Positions 1 through 7,630 are shown, counted from the stretch's first letter. The stretch is DNA of 11,108 nucleotides from an uncultured Alphaproteobacteria bacterium (GCA_903939555.1 CAJAHV010000134.1:1-11108); one strand, 5' to 3'. Numbers and translations: made by a program. Notes: generated by a model not told the origin, from the letters alone.

Positions 1-924
1 CTGCAACTTTTCCCTACCACCAACGAAGGCGGCATCGTGTCGAGCGACCTTGGGGCGACGGTATCGGCGCGACTGCCGCTGGCGTCGGGCCAGCCCCAGG
101 CCACCGGGGCGATCAAGCTGGCGGTCAACCTGCCTGCCAATGCCGCGATCATTCCCGAAAAGCCGATCTACAATGCAGTTACACCCTATGCCTTCAACGC
201 CAATGATCTATCGACCTTCAATCATTCGACATCGGTGACGATCTATGATTCGCTCGGCAATCCGTTGGCTGCGAACATCTATTATGTGAAGACTGCGGTT
301 CCGACTGTGGCCGACCCGACCCACAAATGGATTGCCCACGTCCTCATCGGGGCAACCGAACTGGAGGTATCCGGCACCAAGGGCATAGCCTTGACCTTCG
401 ATACCGGCGGCGTGCTGACGGCACCGACAGCGGCCTACCGGTTCGACAGCCTGCTGCCCGCCAGCGGCAGCCAGCCGATCGCGCTTTCCGTCGACCATGG
501 CATTGCCACGACCCAGCAATCGGGCACCTTCAGCCGCGCGACAATCGAACAGGACGGCTTTACGTCCGGCCAGCTGGAAAGCGTCGCGGTGGATAGCAGC
601 GGCACGCTGCGGGCCGCCTTTTCGAACGGCGAGGTTCAGACACTCGGCAAGGTCGCGCTCGCCATCTTCGCCAACCCGCAGGGTCTGAAGCAGACCGGCG
701 ACACCAGCTACACGGCAACCCCCGATTCCGGCCCGCCGATAACCGGCGAAGCCGGGCGCAGCGGCATCGGCTCGATCCTGTCGGGCAGTCTTGAACGCTC
801 CAATGTCGATCTGACGCTCGAACTTGTCGGGCTGATCGCTGCACAGCGCAACTTCCAGGCCAATGCCAAGGCGATGGAGACCGATTCGACGCTGCTGCAA
901 ACCATCATCAACCTGCGCCAGTAA
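1..924 (+). CDS. flgE: Flagellar hook protein FlgE, 3' part (5' end outside window)
   Basis: FlgE polymerises into the hook, the flexible joint between rod and filament outside the outer membrane. The reading frame is open from base 1, giving 307 residues; FlgE is usually 400 or more, so roughly the first 100-130 residues are missing. The GTG at 37 is an internal valine codon, not a start. About residues 68-92 carry the FlgE D2-like segment with TSVTIYDSLGNPL. The C-terminal D0/D1 part reads LERSNVDLTLELVGLIAAQ and then QRNFQANAKAMETDS, the heptad-rich tail shared by axial proteins (known for the family). The middle, Gly/Ser/Thr-rich section is the variable surface domain. The gene ends in TAA, 34 bases before flgF, consistent with the usual flgE-flgF-flgG order. 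Identification is secure; only the N-terminus cannot be judged. Confidence 0.95.
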   Translation: MQLFPTTNEGGIVSSDLGATVSARLPLASGQPQATGAIKLAVNLPANAAIIPEKPIYNAVTPYAFNANDLSTFNHSTSVTIYDSLGNPLAANIYYVKTAVPTVADPTHKWIAHVLIGATELEVSGTKGIALTFDTGGVLTAPTAAYRFDSLLPASGSQPIALSVDHGIATTQQSGTFSRATIEQDGFTSGQLESVAVDSSGTLRAAFSNGEVQTLGKVALAIFANPQGLKQTGDTSYTATPDSGPPITGEAGRSGIGSILSGSLERSNVDLTLELVGLIAAQRNFQANAKAMETDSTLLQTIINLRQ

Positions 925-958
925 GCAGCGTTGAACACGGGCTTGAAGGGGGGCGTGC

Positions 959-1702
959 ATGGACCGGCTGATCTACACCGCGCTGACTGGCATGACGGCA
1001 CGCGGACGCGCGCAGGCGGTGACGGCGAACAATCTTGCCAACGCCGCCACCACCGGCTTCCGCCGCGAACTCGTCGCGGCGGAAGGCCGCTATTTTACCG
1101 GCAGCGCTGTCACCAGCCGCGTACAGTCGGGCGCCCCCAGCCTCGCGACGCCACACGACCCGGGCCGCGTTACCGTCACCGGCCGCAAGCTCGACATCGC
1201 CCTTGACGGCAATGCCTGGCTGGCGGTGCAGGGCCCGCTCGTCAAGGGCGCGCAGACCGAGGCCTATACCCGCCGCGGCGACCTGCAGGTCAGCGCTAGC
1301 GGCGTGCTGCAAAATGGCGATGGCCGCGCCGTGCTCGGCCCGAATGGCACGCCCGTCACCGTGCCGGCAGGCAGCGACCTCGAAATCGCCGCCGATGGCA
1401 CGCTGTTGGCGCGGGCGGGTGACATCAGCACACCCATCGGTCGCCTCAAGCTGGTCGACGGCAGCGCGCTCGGCAACCTCGACAAGGACAGCAACGGGCT
1501 GTTCACAAAGGCCGACCCGCTGCCTTTCGATGCGACGGCGCGGTTGACCGGCGGCGCGCTTGAGGCGGCCAATTTGCAGACCGTGGACGCGCTCGCCGAA
1601 CTGGTGGCGCAATCGCGCGGCTTCGAAGTCAACGCCCGGCTGCTCGGCATCGCCAAGGATATCGATGAACGCACCGCCCGGTTGATGGCGTTCGACCGCT
1701 GA
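959..1702 (+). CDS. flgF: Flagellar proximal rod protein FlgF
   Basis: FlgF is one of the rod proteins that form the drive shaft through the periplasm, exported by the flagellar type III apparatus. The product has 247 residues, close to the usual 250. Residues 24-37 (NNLANAATTGFRRE) are the flagellar rod/hook N-terminal signature. A central part carries LDIALDGNAWLAVQGP and YTRRGDLQVSASGVL, typical of FlgF/FlgG. The C-terminus (GALEAANLQTVDALAELVAQ, then SRGFEVNARLL) is the matching D0 helix. The ATG at 959 is preceded by a purine-rich GAAGGGGGG Shine-Dalgarno at 945-953, which decides the start. FlgF rather than FlgG is chosen because of its place before a better FlgG match and the MDRLIYTALTGM opening typical of FlgF. 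It is followed by a 69-base gap before flgG, the longest gap inside the rod-to-junction block. Confidence 0.96.
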   Translation: MDRLIYTALTGMTARGRAQAVTANNLANAATTGFRRELVAAEGRYFTGSAVTSRVQSGAPSLATPHDPGRVTVTGRKLDIALDGNAWLAVQGPLVKGAQTEAYTRRGDLQVSASGVLQNGDGRAVLGPNGTPVTVPAGSDLEIAADGTLLARAGDISTPIGRLKLVDGSALGNLDKDSNGLFTKADPLPFDATARLTGGALEAANLQTVDALAELVAQSRGFEVNARLLGIAKDIDERTARLMAFDR

Positions 1703-1771
1703 TGACCCTGCAACAACGCCACCACCGCCGCCCACACACAGAAGAAAACCAGTGACGAAAGGAGCCACCGC

Positions 1772-2557
1772 ATGACCAGCACCCTGCAGATCGCCCGCTC
1801 CGGGCTCGATGCGCTCGACCAGCGCATGAAGACGATTTCGAACAATCTCGCCAATGTGAACACCACCGGCTTCAAGCGCGACCGCGCGGCGTTCGTGTCG
1901 ATGATGTACCAGGACAGCCGTCAAGCCGGTGCAGCGTCCGGAGCGGACAGCCAATATGCCACCGGACTGGGCACCGGCACCGGGGTACGGGTCGGCGGCA
2001 CCGAACGCATCCATATCCAGGGCGCGATGACCCAGACCGACAATGCCCTTGATCTTGCCATCGAAGGCGAAGGCTTTTTCGCGGTGCTGACCCCCGATGG
2101 TCGCCAGGCCTATACCCGCGACGGCTCATTCAAACTGTCGCCGACCGGTGAAGTCGTCACATCGGCGGGACTGCGGCTGGCGCAGGCGATCGTCATTCCC
2201 GATGGTGCGCAGGACATCACGATTGCTCCCGACGGCACGGTGACGGCAACCTTGCAGGGCGAAGCCGTGCCGGTAGAGGCCGGGCAGATCCAGGTGACGC
2301 GCTTTCTCAACCCTGCCGGACTGGAAGCGCGCGGCGACAATCTGTTCGGCGAAACCGCAGCGAGCGGCGTGCCGCAAACCGGGGTCGCCGGGCTGAATGG
2401 CGCCGGCAACATCCGCCAGGGCGCGCTGGAAGGATCGAACGTATCGACGGTGCAGGAACTGGTCGACATGATCGAGACGCAGCGCGCCTATGAAGTCAAC
2501 GCCAAGGTCATCAAGGCAGCCGATGAAATGGCCCAATATGTCACCCAGAATGTCTGA
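1772..2557 (+). CDS. flgG: Flagellar distal rod protein FlgG
   Basis: FlgG forms the distal rod, the stiff segment crossing the P and L rings. The product has 261 residues, matching the family length of about 260. Residues 23-36 (SNNLANVNTTGFKR) are the rod signature, followed by the region AAFVSMMYQDSRQAGA and LGTGTGVRVGGTERIHIQG. The stretch between the D0 helix and GTGVR is the place where FlgG has the extra loop that distinguishes the straight rod from the hook (known from the family). DLAIEGEGFFAVLTPDGRQ and YTRDGSFKLSPTGE are highly conserved, as is the C-terminal ALEGSNVSTVQELVDMIETQ. A strong AAAGGAG Shine-Dalgarno at 1758-1764 lies 7 bases before the ATG. The 3' end overlaps the start of flgH. 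Confidence 0.97.
   Translation: MTSTLQIARSGLDALDQRMKTISNNLANVNTTGFKRDRAAFVSMMYQDSRQAGAASGADSQYATGLGTGTGVRVGGTERIHIQGAMTQTDNALDLAIEGEGFFAVLTPDGRQAYTRDGSFKLSPTGEVVTSAGLRLAQAIVIPDGAQDITIAPDGTVTATLQGEAVPVEAGQIQVTRFLNPAGLEARGDNLFGETAASGVPQTGVAGLNGAGNIRQGALEGSNVSTVQELVDMIETQRAYEVNAKVIKAADEMAQYVTQNV
2513..2516 (+). promoter_or_regulatory. Possible Shine-Dalgarno for an earlier flgH start
   Basis: AAGG lies six bases before ATG 2523, which is in frame with flgH. It would favour a longer FlgH whose signal peptide has positive charges. The same bases encode a conserved lysine region of FlgG, so the match may be coincidental. Confidence 0.3.
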
Positions 2558-3224
2558 GCTGCACGCTTTGGGGCCGGTTCTGTCGTTGGCGCTGGTGCTG
2601 CTGCCCGCCTGTGCCGACGAAGGCTTTGGCCGGGTGCCGGGGGTTGCCGCCACGTTGCCGCTGCCGCCGCCCGCCATCGTGGCCGAGGTGACCAGCGGCA
2701 GCCTGTACAATCCGGCAAATTTTACCGGGCTGGCCAGCGACCGCCGTGCCCGCCGCGTCGGCGACCTGCTGACCATCCGGCTGGTCGAGCGCACCCAGGC
2801 GCGCAAATCGGCGACCGCCGATTCCACGCGCGAAGGCAACACCAGCATCACCTTGCCCACCGTGCCGCCCTTTTCCTATGTCCCGGCCGGCCTGACGCAG
2901 GGCGGATCGACACAAGGTTTCAAGGGCAGCGGCACGGCCGCACAGGACAATCAGCTTTCCGGCGATATTACCGTCACCGTCGCCCGCGTGCTGCCTGGCG
3001 GCGTACTGATGGTCGCCGGTGAAAAACGCCTGACGCTCAACCGCGGCGAGGAACAGGTACAACTCACCGGGCTGGTCCGCATCGATGATCTCGGCCCCGA
3101 CAACAGCGTGCCCTCCACGCGTGTCGCCGATGCCCGCATCCGCTATTCGGGCAGCGGCCAGATCGCGGACCCGAGCCGGCAGGGCTGGCTGGCGCGCTTC
3201 TTCGGCAAGGTCATACCGCTGTGA
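2550..3224 (+). CDS. flgH: Flagellar L-ring lipoprotein FlgH
   Basis: FlgH forms the L-ring, the outer-membrane bushing around the rod. Starting at ATG 2550 it has 224 residues (family about 220-235). A hydrophobic signal peptide ends in a lipobox, LLPAC, giving a predicted lipidated Cys21. Family hallmarks are GSLYNPANFTGLASDRRARR, VGDLLTIRLVERTQARKSAT and the C-terminal GWLARFFGKVIPL. The start is uncertain. ATG 2550 overlaps the flgG stop by 8 bases but has no Shine-Dalgarno, and its n-region (MSELHALG) lacks Lys/Arg, unusual for a lipoprotein signal. ATG 2538 adds Arg4. ATG 2523 adds Lys2 and Arg9 and has AAGG six bases upstream, at the cost of a 35-base overlap with flgG. The product call does not depend on the choice. 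The stop TGA overlaps the GTG start of flgI. Confidence 0.93.
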   Translation: MSELHALGPVLSLALVLLPACADEGFGRVPGVAATLPLPPPAIVAEVTSGSLYNPANFTGLASDRRARRVGDLLTIRLVERTQARKSATADSTREGNTSITLPTVPPFSYVPAGLTQGGSTQGFKGSGTAAQDNQLSGDITVTVARVLPGGVLMVAGEKRLTLNRGEEQVQLTGLVRIDDLGPDNSVPSTRVADARIRYSGSGQIADPSRQGWLARFFGKVIPL

Positions 3225-4321
3225 GGCGCCCTGCCACCGCGCTTGCTGGCATCCTCGTGATGCTGCTCGCTACGCCGGTCAGCGCCGAACGCATCAAGGA
3301 TATCGCCCGTTTCGCCGGGGTGCGCGCCAATGCGCTGACCGGCTATGGCATTGTCGTCGGCCTGTCGGGCAGCGGCGACGACAATTTCGAATATACCGTG
3401 CAATCGCTGAAATCCGTCGCCGCCCGGCTGGGGGTAGTGCTGCCGGCCAACATCAACCCGGGGCTGAAGAACGCCGCCGCGGTGATGCTGACCGCCGAAT
3501 TGCCGCCCTTTGCCAAGCCTGGCCAGCGGCTTGACGTGACGGTATCGGCGCTCGGCAAGGCCAAGTCGTTGCGCGGCGGCACGTTGCTGCTGGCGCCGAT
3601 GCAGGGTGCCGACGGCGAGCTTTATGCGCTGGCGCAGGGCAATCTGGCGGTCGGCGGCTTCGGCGCCGAAGGCAAGGATGGCTCCAAGATCGTCGTCGGC
3701 ACGCCGTCATCGGGGCGGATTCCGGGCGGCGCCAGTGTCGAACGCAGTGTCCCCTCGCCTTTTGCCGGCAGTGCCGATCTGCACCTCGATCTCAATGAAC
3801 AGGATTTCAGCGCGGCACGCAGCGTGACCGAAGCGATCAACGCCGCGCTCGGCGGCACCCCCGCGACGACTCTCGACGCCGCCACAATCGCCATTCGCGC
3901 GCCGGCCGATGGCGCGGCGCGCATGGCACTGGCGGCGCGGGTCGAAAGCCTCGATGTCAGCCTGGCCCCGCCGCCGGCGCGGGTGATCATAAACGCCCGC
4001 ACCGGCACGGTAGTGATCGGCGGCCAAGTCCGTATCTTGCCGGTCGCGATCGCGCACGGCAATCTGACGGTGCGCATCACCGAAAACCAGCGAGCCAGCC
4101 AGCCCAGCCCGCTTGCCGGTGGTGCCACCACCGTGACCCAGCAATCGAACATCGCGGTCGATGAAGCCCCGGCACGAATGCAGATGTTCGCGCCAGGCGC
4201 CCGACTCAACGACATTGTCGACGCCGTCAACGCGCTCGGCGCGGCCCCCGGCGATCTGGTCGCCATTCTCGAAGCCCTGAAGGCGGCCGGCGCCCTGCGC
4301 GCCGAGCTGACGGTGATCTGA
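3221..4321 (+). CDS. flgI: Flagellar P-ring protein FlgI
   Basis: FlgI builds the P-ring in the peptidoglycan layer, the inner bushing for the rod. The product has 366 residues, matching the family (about 365). It has a Sec signal peptide: MRRP start, a hydrophobic core, and a likely cut after PVSA at residue 22. The mature protein begins ERIKDIARFAGVRANALTGY, then GIVVGLSGSGDD, the most conserved part of FlgI. Other signatures are LPPFAKPGQRLDVTVSALG, AKSLRGGTLLLAPMQGADG and ALAQGNLAVGGF. The C-terminal part carries LNDIVDAVNALGAAPGDLVA and ILEALKAAGALRAEL. The start is GTG within GTGA, overlapping the flgH stop by 4 bases, with a weak AAGG at 3207-3210. This start is the right one because it gives a clean signal peptide. 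It ends in TGATG, sharing one base with flgJ. Confidence 0.97.
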   Translation: MRRPATALAGILVMLLATPVSAERIKDIARFAGVRANALTGYGIVVGLSGSGDDNFEYTVQSLKSVAARLGVVLPANINPGLKNAAAVMLTAELPPFAKPGQRLDVTVSALGKAKSLRGGTLLLAPMQGADGELYALAQGNLAVGGFGAEGKDGSKIVVGTPSSGRIPGGASVERSVPSPFAGSADLHLDLNEQDFSAARSVTEAINAALGGTPATTLDAATIAIRAPADGAARMALAARVESLDVSLAPPPARVIINARTGTVVIGGQVRILPVAIAHGNLTVRITENQRASQPSPLAGGATTVTQQSNIAVDEAPARMQMFAPGARLNDIVDAVNALGAAPGDLVAILEALKAAGALRAELTVI

Positions 4322-4659
4322 TGCTACTCCCCACTACCCCGCGCCTGCGGACGGAGTGGCCTGGTCAGGCCGGTGCCACCCCGACCCCGGCCGATCTCGA
4401 TGCCGTGGCGCAGCGTTTCGAAGCGCTGATCGCCGAAAGCCTGCTCAAGTCCGCCCGCGCCGCTGGCCTGGGGGATGACAGTCTGGGCGAAGATAGCGGC
4501 GGCGGCGGCGACCATGTCCGCGCCATGATCGACCACGCCCGCGCCGAAGCGATTGCGCGGGCGGCACCGATGGGTATCGCGCGGGTTCTCGCGGTTGAAA
4601 ATGCGCGGGTACCCGCAGCCAAGACAACAGCGCAGCGGCCGGGCGAGGCGGCGAAATGA
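4321..4659 (+). CDS. flgJ: Rod-binding protein, FlgJ N-terminal type without muramidase domain
   Basis: FlgJ caps or scaffolds the growing rod. In enterobacteria a second, C-terminal domain cuts peptidoglycan. This product has only 112 residues, enough for the rod-binding domain alone. About residues 25-48 (LDAVAQRFEALIAESLLKSA) match the domain's A..FEA.....L.K.....A pattern. Residues 66-95 (VRAMIDHARAEAIARAAPMG then IARVLAVEN) fit its M.D...A..IA....GIA..L end. A Gly/Asp-rich loop (residues 50-64) sits between them. Single-domain FlgJ is known in alphaproteobacteria, where a separate lytic transglycosylase such as SltF in Rhodobacter supplies the enzyme. Placement between flgI and flgK supports the call. 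It starts at the TGATG junction with flgI, has no clear Shine-Dalgarno, and probably depends on coupling. The sequence is divergent, so the call rests on context as well as pattern. Confidence 0.85.
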   Translation: MLLPTTPRLRTEWPGQAGATPTPADLDAVAQRFEALIAESLLKSARAAGLGDDSLGEDSGGGGDHVRAMIDHARAEAIARAAPMGIARVLAVENARVPAAKTTAQRPGEAAK

Positions 4660-6539
4660 CAGATCTGCTGGGGATCGGTGCTTCGGGAGTACGTGCCTAT
4701 CAGGCAGCGCTGTCGGTCACTGCCGATAATGTCGCCAATGCCGATACCGAGAATTATTCGCGGCGGTCACTGACACTGATCAGTGCGCCCATCGGCGCCG
4801 GCACGATTTTTACGCGTGACGCCGGCAGCGGCGGCGGTGTTATCGCCGGCGTCGTCAGCCGCGCCTATGACCAGTTGAAAACCAATGCGGCGCGCGTTGC
4901 GGCCGGCGACCATGAACGTCTGGCGGCACGCAGCGACTGGCTGACCCGCCTGCAGGCCAGCGTGACCGGCAGCGCGCTCGACTCCCGGCTTGGCGGCTTT
5001 TTCGATGCCGGTGTCGATCTCGCGGCGGCACCGACCTCGGCTGCGGCGCGCACCATCTTCCTCGATCGCGCCGACCAGACGGCGAACAGCTTTGTCGGTC
5101 TGGGTTCCGATCTGGCCCGAATCAAGGGTGAAATCGACACGGCGGTCACGGCGACCACCACGGAAATCAACGCCATCACCGCCGGGCTTGTCCGGATCAA
5201 CGACGAAATGCGCCGTACTCAGGCCGGGGGTGCCGCCGTCAATGGCCTGCTCGACAACCGCGATGCGCTGCTCGCGGCGCTGGGCGAACGCCTGCGTGTC
5301 AATGTCAGCGCCGCGGCGAACGGTACCGTGACGATCCGAGTGGGCAGCGGCAGCGACGGGCCCGTTCTGGTGCCGGACAGGGGCAACGCCGTGCGCGTCG
5401 GCGTCGACACCAGCGGCGACATCACCCAGCTTGTGCTCGATCCGACACACGGCGCGGTCAGCACGCGCTTGCCAGCCAGCGGCAGTCTGGCCGGGTTGAC
5501 CGAAGCAAGGCGCGAAGTCGCCGCAACGCAGTTCGCCATCGATGCGCTGGCCACGCGCTTTGGCGATACTGTCAACGATTGGGCGCAACAGGGCAGTGAC
5601 GCGCTGGGCGATGCCGGCACGCCGCTGTTTTCCACCACCATGATCGCCATCACCACCGGCGTCGCCAATGCCGGCAGCGCCGGGATCGAAACCATGCTGG
5701 CCGATGGCGCGACACCGGCACCCGATGGCTATCGCCTCGTCCGTGAAGACAGCGGCTGGACCCTGGCCCGCATCGACGGCACCGCCGGTGTCAGCGGCCC
5801 CGGCCCCTTACTGCTTGACGGGCTGACGGTACGACCCGGCGCCGGCGCCAAGACCGGTGACAATTGGCGGCTCGATCCGATCGGCGGGGCGCTGGGGCTG
5901 GCACTGCGTCCAGTCGGGCCGCAACGCCTGGCTGTCGCCGATCGCTATGTCAGTGATGCCGCTGCCGGCAACAAGGGCGATGCCCGACTGATCGCCGGCC
6001 CCGATGCCGGCGCGACCGGCTTTGCCGGCGTGCCGCCGCTGCGCATCACGGTTACCGCCTTTGCCGCCGGCAGCGGCACTGCCGAGATCAGCGATATTGC
6101 CACCGGCACCGTCGTCGCCACGGTCGCGCTCGATGGCAGCCGCATCACCGGCACCGGCTTCGGCTTCAGCCTTGTCGGCACACCGCAGGCGGGCGACAGT
6201 TTTCGCCTGCTCGCCAGCGGCGCGGGCAGCAACGACAATGGCAATGCCCGGGCGCTGGCGCAGGTGCGTGATGCCAGCGCGGCGGGCAGCACGCTGGAAA
6301 CCAGCCTCGATGCCAGCCTTGCCGGCATCGCCTCGCGTCTTGCCGAAACCAACCGGCTCGCCGAAACGGCACAGGCGGTACGCGACGACAGCGCCCGCGC
6401 CCGCGATGCCGTGTCGGGGGTCGACATCAACCAAGAAGCCGCCGAACTGACCCGCCTGCAGGCCGCCTATCGCGCCAATGCCCAGGTCATCGCCGCAGCA
6501 CGCGACATGCTCGACACGTTGTTCGGGATCGCCCGATGA
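4656..6539 (+). CDS. flgK: Flagellar hook-associated protein 1, FlgK
   Basis: FlgK is the first junction protein between hook and filament. The product has 627 residues, longer than the E. coli protein (547), the extra length lying in the variable central domain. The N-terminus reads LLGIGASGVRAYQAALSVTA then DNVANADTENYSRR, the D0 signature of FlgK. The C-terminus reads SGVDINQEAAELTRLQAAYR then ANAQVIAAARDMLDTLFGIA, where SGVx.x.EAA.L...Q.AY.A is characteristic. Residues about 100-300 are Ala-rich and helical-looking. The middle is Gly/Ala/Asp-rich and probably beta-structured and surface exposed. The start ATG overlaps the flgJ stop as ATGA, with GAGG at 4645-4648 seven bases upstream. It ends in ATGA with flgL. 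Neighbouring flgL confirms the assignment. Confidence 0.96.
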   Translation: MTDLLGIGASGVRAYQAALSVTADNVANADTENYSRRSLTLISAPIGAGTIFTRDAGSGGGVIAGVVSRAYDQLKTNAARVAAGDHERLAARSDWLTRLQASVTGSALDSRLGGFFDAGVDLAAAPTSAAARTIFLDRADQTANSFVGLGSDLARIKGEIDTAVTATTTEINAITAGLVRINDEMRRTQAGGAAVNGLLDNRDALLAALGERLRVNVSAAANGTVTIRVGSGSDGPVLVPDRGNAVRVGVDTSGDITQLVLDPTHGAVSTRLPASGSLAGLTEARREVAATQFAIDALATRFGDTVNDWAQQGSDALGDAGTPLFSTTMIAITTGVANAGSAGIETMLADGATPAPDGYRLVREDSGWTLARIDGTAGVSGPGPLLLDGLTVRPGAGAKTGDNWRLDPIGGALGLALRPVGPQRLAVADRYVSDAAAGNKGDARLIAGPDAGATGFAGVPPLRITVTAFAAGSGTAEISDIATGTVVATVALDGSRITGTGFGFSLVGTPQAGDSFRLLASGAGSNDNGNARALAQVRDASAAGSTLETSLDASLAGIASRLAETNRLAETAQAVRDDSARARDAVSGVDINQEAAELTRLQAAYRANAQVIAAARDMLDTLFGIAR

Positions 6540-7480
6540 CCGCAATCAATACCCGCGCCGCCCATGCCGCTGCGGTCACCCGGCTGACCAATCTCAACCG
6601 CGCCGCCGATCAGGCCCAGGAGCAGATTTCGACCGGCAAGCGACTAACAGTGCCCGCCGACGATCCGGTTGCCTTCACCCGCGCCGCCGTTGTGCGCCGC
6701 AGTGACACCGCTGCCGCCGCCACCGGGCGCGGCATCGATGCCGCCAGCCGCCGCCTGACCGCCACCGACACCGCGCTGGCAGGCATGGTCGACATCGTCC
6801 AGCGCGCGCGCGAATTGGCCCTGCAGGGCAGCAACGCCACGCTGTCGGCAACCGATCGCGGCCTGCTGGCCACCGAAGTCAGCGAATTGCTGGCGGCAGC
6901 AACAAGCCTTGCCGAAACACGCGGCAGCGATGGCGAACGCCTGTTCGCCGGCGCAGCGGCCGGCCCCGCCTATGCACGCGATGCGCAAGGTGTGCTGCAA
7001 TGGCAAGGCGCCGGCCGGGCGCCCGCTGTCATGATCGAAGGCAGCAGCATCGCCGGCGGGATCGAAGGGCCAGATGCCTTTGGCACCACCACGACAACCA
7101 CCACGGGAACGCCGCCGGTCACCACCATCACCAGCCGCGACCTGTTCGCCACCCTGTCGGGGCTGGCCAGCGCGCTGACCGAGGCCGATGGCAAGAAGCG
7201 CACGACCGCGATGGCCACGGCGCTCGATGATATCGATGCCCAATTGACCCGGCAGTCGACGGCGCGGGCTACGGCCGGCGCCCGGTTGGCGCGGCTGGAC
7301 AGTGAAACCGAACGCATCGCGCGCGCCAGCCTCGCTGCCCAGACCGATCTGGCCCGGCTCGAAAGCCTTGACCTGACCGAAGGCATCGCCCGGCTGCAAC
7401 GTCTGTTGACCGTGGTGAAAGCCGCACAGGCAAGCTTTGTTCAGACCAGCAACCTGTCGCTCTGGGACCAGTTGCGCTGA
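6536..7480 (+). CDS. flgL: Flagellar hook-associated protein 3, FlgL
   Basis: FlgL is the second junction protein, sitting between FlgK and the filament, and resembles a short flagellin. The product has 314 residues (E. coli 317). The N-terminal helical part includes LNRAADQAQEQISTGKRLTV then PADDPVAFTRA, the flagellin-like L...Q.ISTGKR...P.DDP motif at residues 20-50. ARELALQGSNATLSATDRG at 91-109 is the second conserved flagellin-like block. GERLFAGAAAGPAY near 133-146 corresponds to the family's LFSG segment. Residues 184-201 are a threonine-rich run (seven Thr in a row, then GTPPVTTITS) in the surface domain. The C-terminal helix ends in QTSNLSLWDQLR. It follows flgK with an ATGA overlap and has no good Shine-Dalgarno of its own, so coupling is likely. 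The position after flgK excludes a flagellin call. Confidence 0.94.
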   Translation: MTAINTRAAHAAAVTRLTNLNRAADQAQEQISTGKRLTVPADDPVAFTRAAVVRRSDTAAAATGRGIDAASRRLTATDTALAGMVDIVQRARELALQGSNATLSATDRGLLATEVSELLAAATSLAETRGSDGERLFAGAAAGPAYARDAQGVLQWQGAGRAPAVMIEGSSIAGGIEGPDAFGTTTTTTTGTPPVTTITSRDLFATLSGLASALTEADGKKRTTAMATALDDIDAQLTRQSTARATAGARLARLDSETERIARASLAAQTDLARLESLDLTEGIARLQRLLTVVKAAQASFVQTSNLSLWDQLR

Positions 7481-7482
7481 TC

Positions 7483-7512
7483 TGGCGCCCTGCCCCGGCA
7501 GCGAGGGCGTTG
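7483..7512 (+). terminator. Weak hairpin after flgL, possible terminator
   Basis: CGCCCT (7486-7491) pairs with AGGGCG (7504-7509). Three further G-U pairs extend the stem to 7483/7512, with a 12-base loop. It lies just after the flgL stop. No T-tract follows, so it does not look like a standard intrinsic terminator; it may attenuate, act with Rho, or mean nothing. Confidence 0.3.
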
Positions 7513-7534
7513 AACAATAATGCAAGTCACAGCC

Positions 7535-7546
7535 TAACGCCCGTTA
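7535..7546. repeat. 12-base palindrome upstream of motA
   Basis: TAACG-CC-CGTTA is a perfect inverted repeat with a two-base centre. It lies 15 bases before the possible sigma-28-like -35 element. It could be an operator for a dimeric regulator, but no known regulator was recognised, and a palindrome of this size can arise by chance. Confidence 0.3.
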
Positions 7547-7560
7547 ACGCTCTCTGGCGC

Positions 7561-7587
7561 TAAGTACACGGGCGACGGCGCCGTAAT
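7561..7587 (+). promoter_or_regulatory. Possible sigma-28 (FliA)-like promoter for motAB
   Basis: TAAG (7561-7564) and GCCGTAAT (7580-7587) are 15 bases apart, the same spacing as the enterobacterial FliA consensus TAAA-N15-GCCGATAA. The match is 3 of 4 and 5 of 8 bases, so it is partial. motAB are late, FliA-dependent genes in many bacteria, and this gap is the only sizeable one in the window's flagellar block. Transcription would begin near 7594, leaving a leader of about 50 bases. Confidence 0.35.
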
Positions 7588-7623
7588 CGGGTCTGTGACT
7601 GCAACACTGCCCGATCCGGGGCC

Positions 7624-7630
7624 AGGGGAG
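7624..7630 (+). promoter_or_regulatory. motA: Distant Shine-Dalgarno of motA
   Basis: AGGGGAG is the only good Shine-Dalgarno before motA, but it lies 15 bases from the ATG instead of the usual 5-9. An in-frame TGA at 7637-7639 rules out any earlier start, and the ATG gives the expected N-terminus. Initiation may be weak, or a fold in the leader may shorten the distance. Confidence 0.45.

Noticed and set aside
37..39. GTG as the start of flgE
   Set aside because: The frame is open to base 1 and the upstream codons (LQLFPTTNEGGI) look like FlgE; a complete FlgE is about 100 residues longer.
908..2014. Long open frame of 368 codons on the - strand opposite flgF and early flgG
   Set aside because: It lies antisense to two well-recognised genes, has no recognisable domain, and such frames are common in GC-rich coding DNA.
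7535..7563. CtrA-type site (TTAA-N7-TTAA) before motA
   Set aside because: Only one TTAA is present at 7544-7547; the second half at the required spacing is missing.
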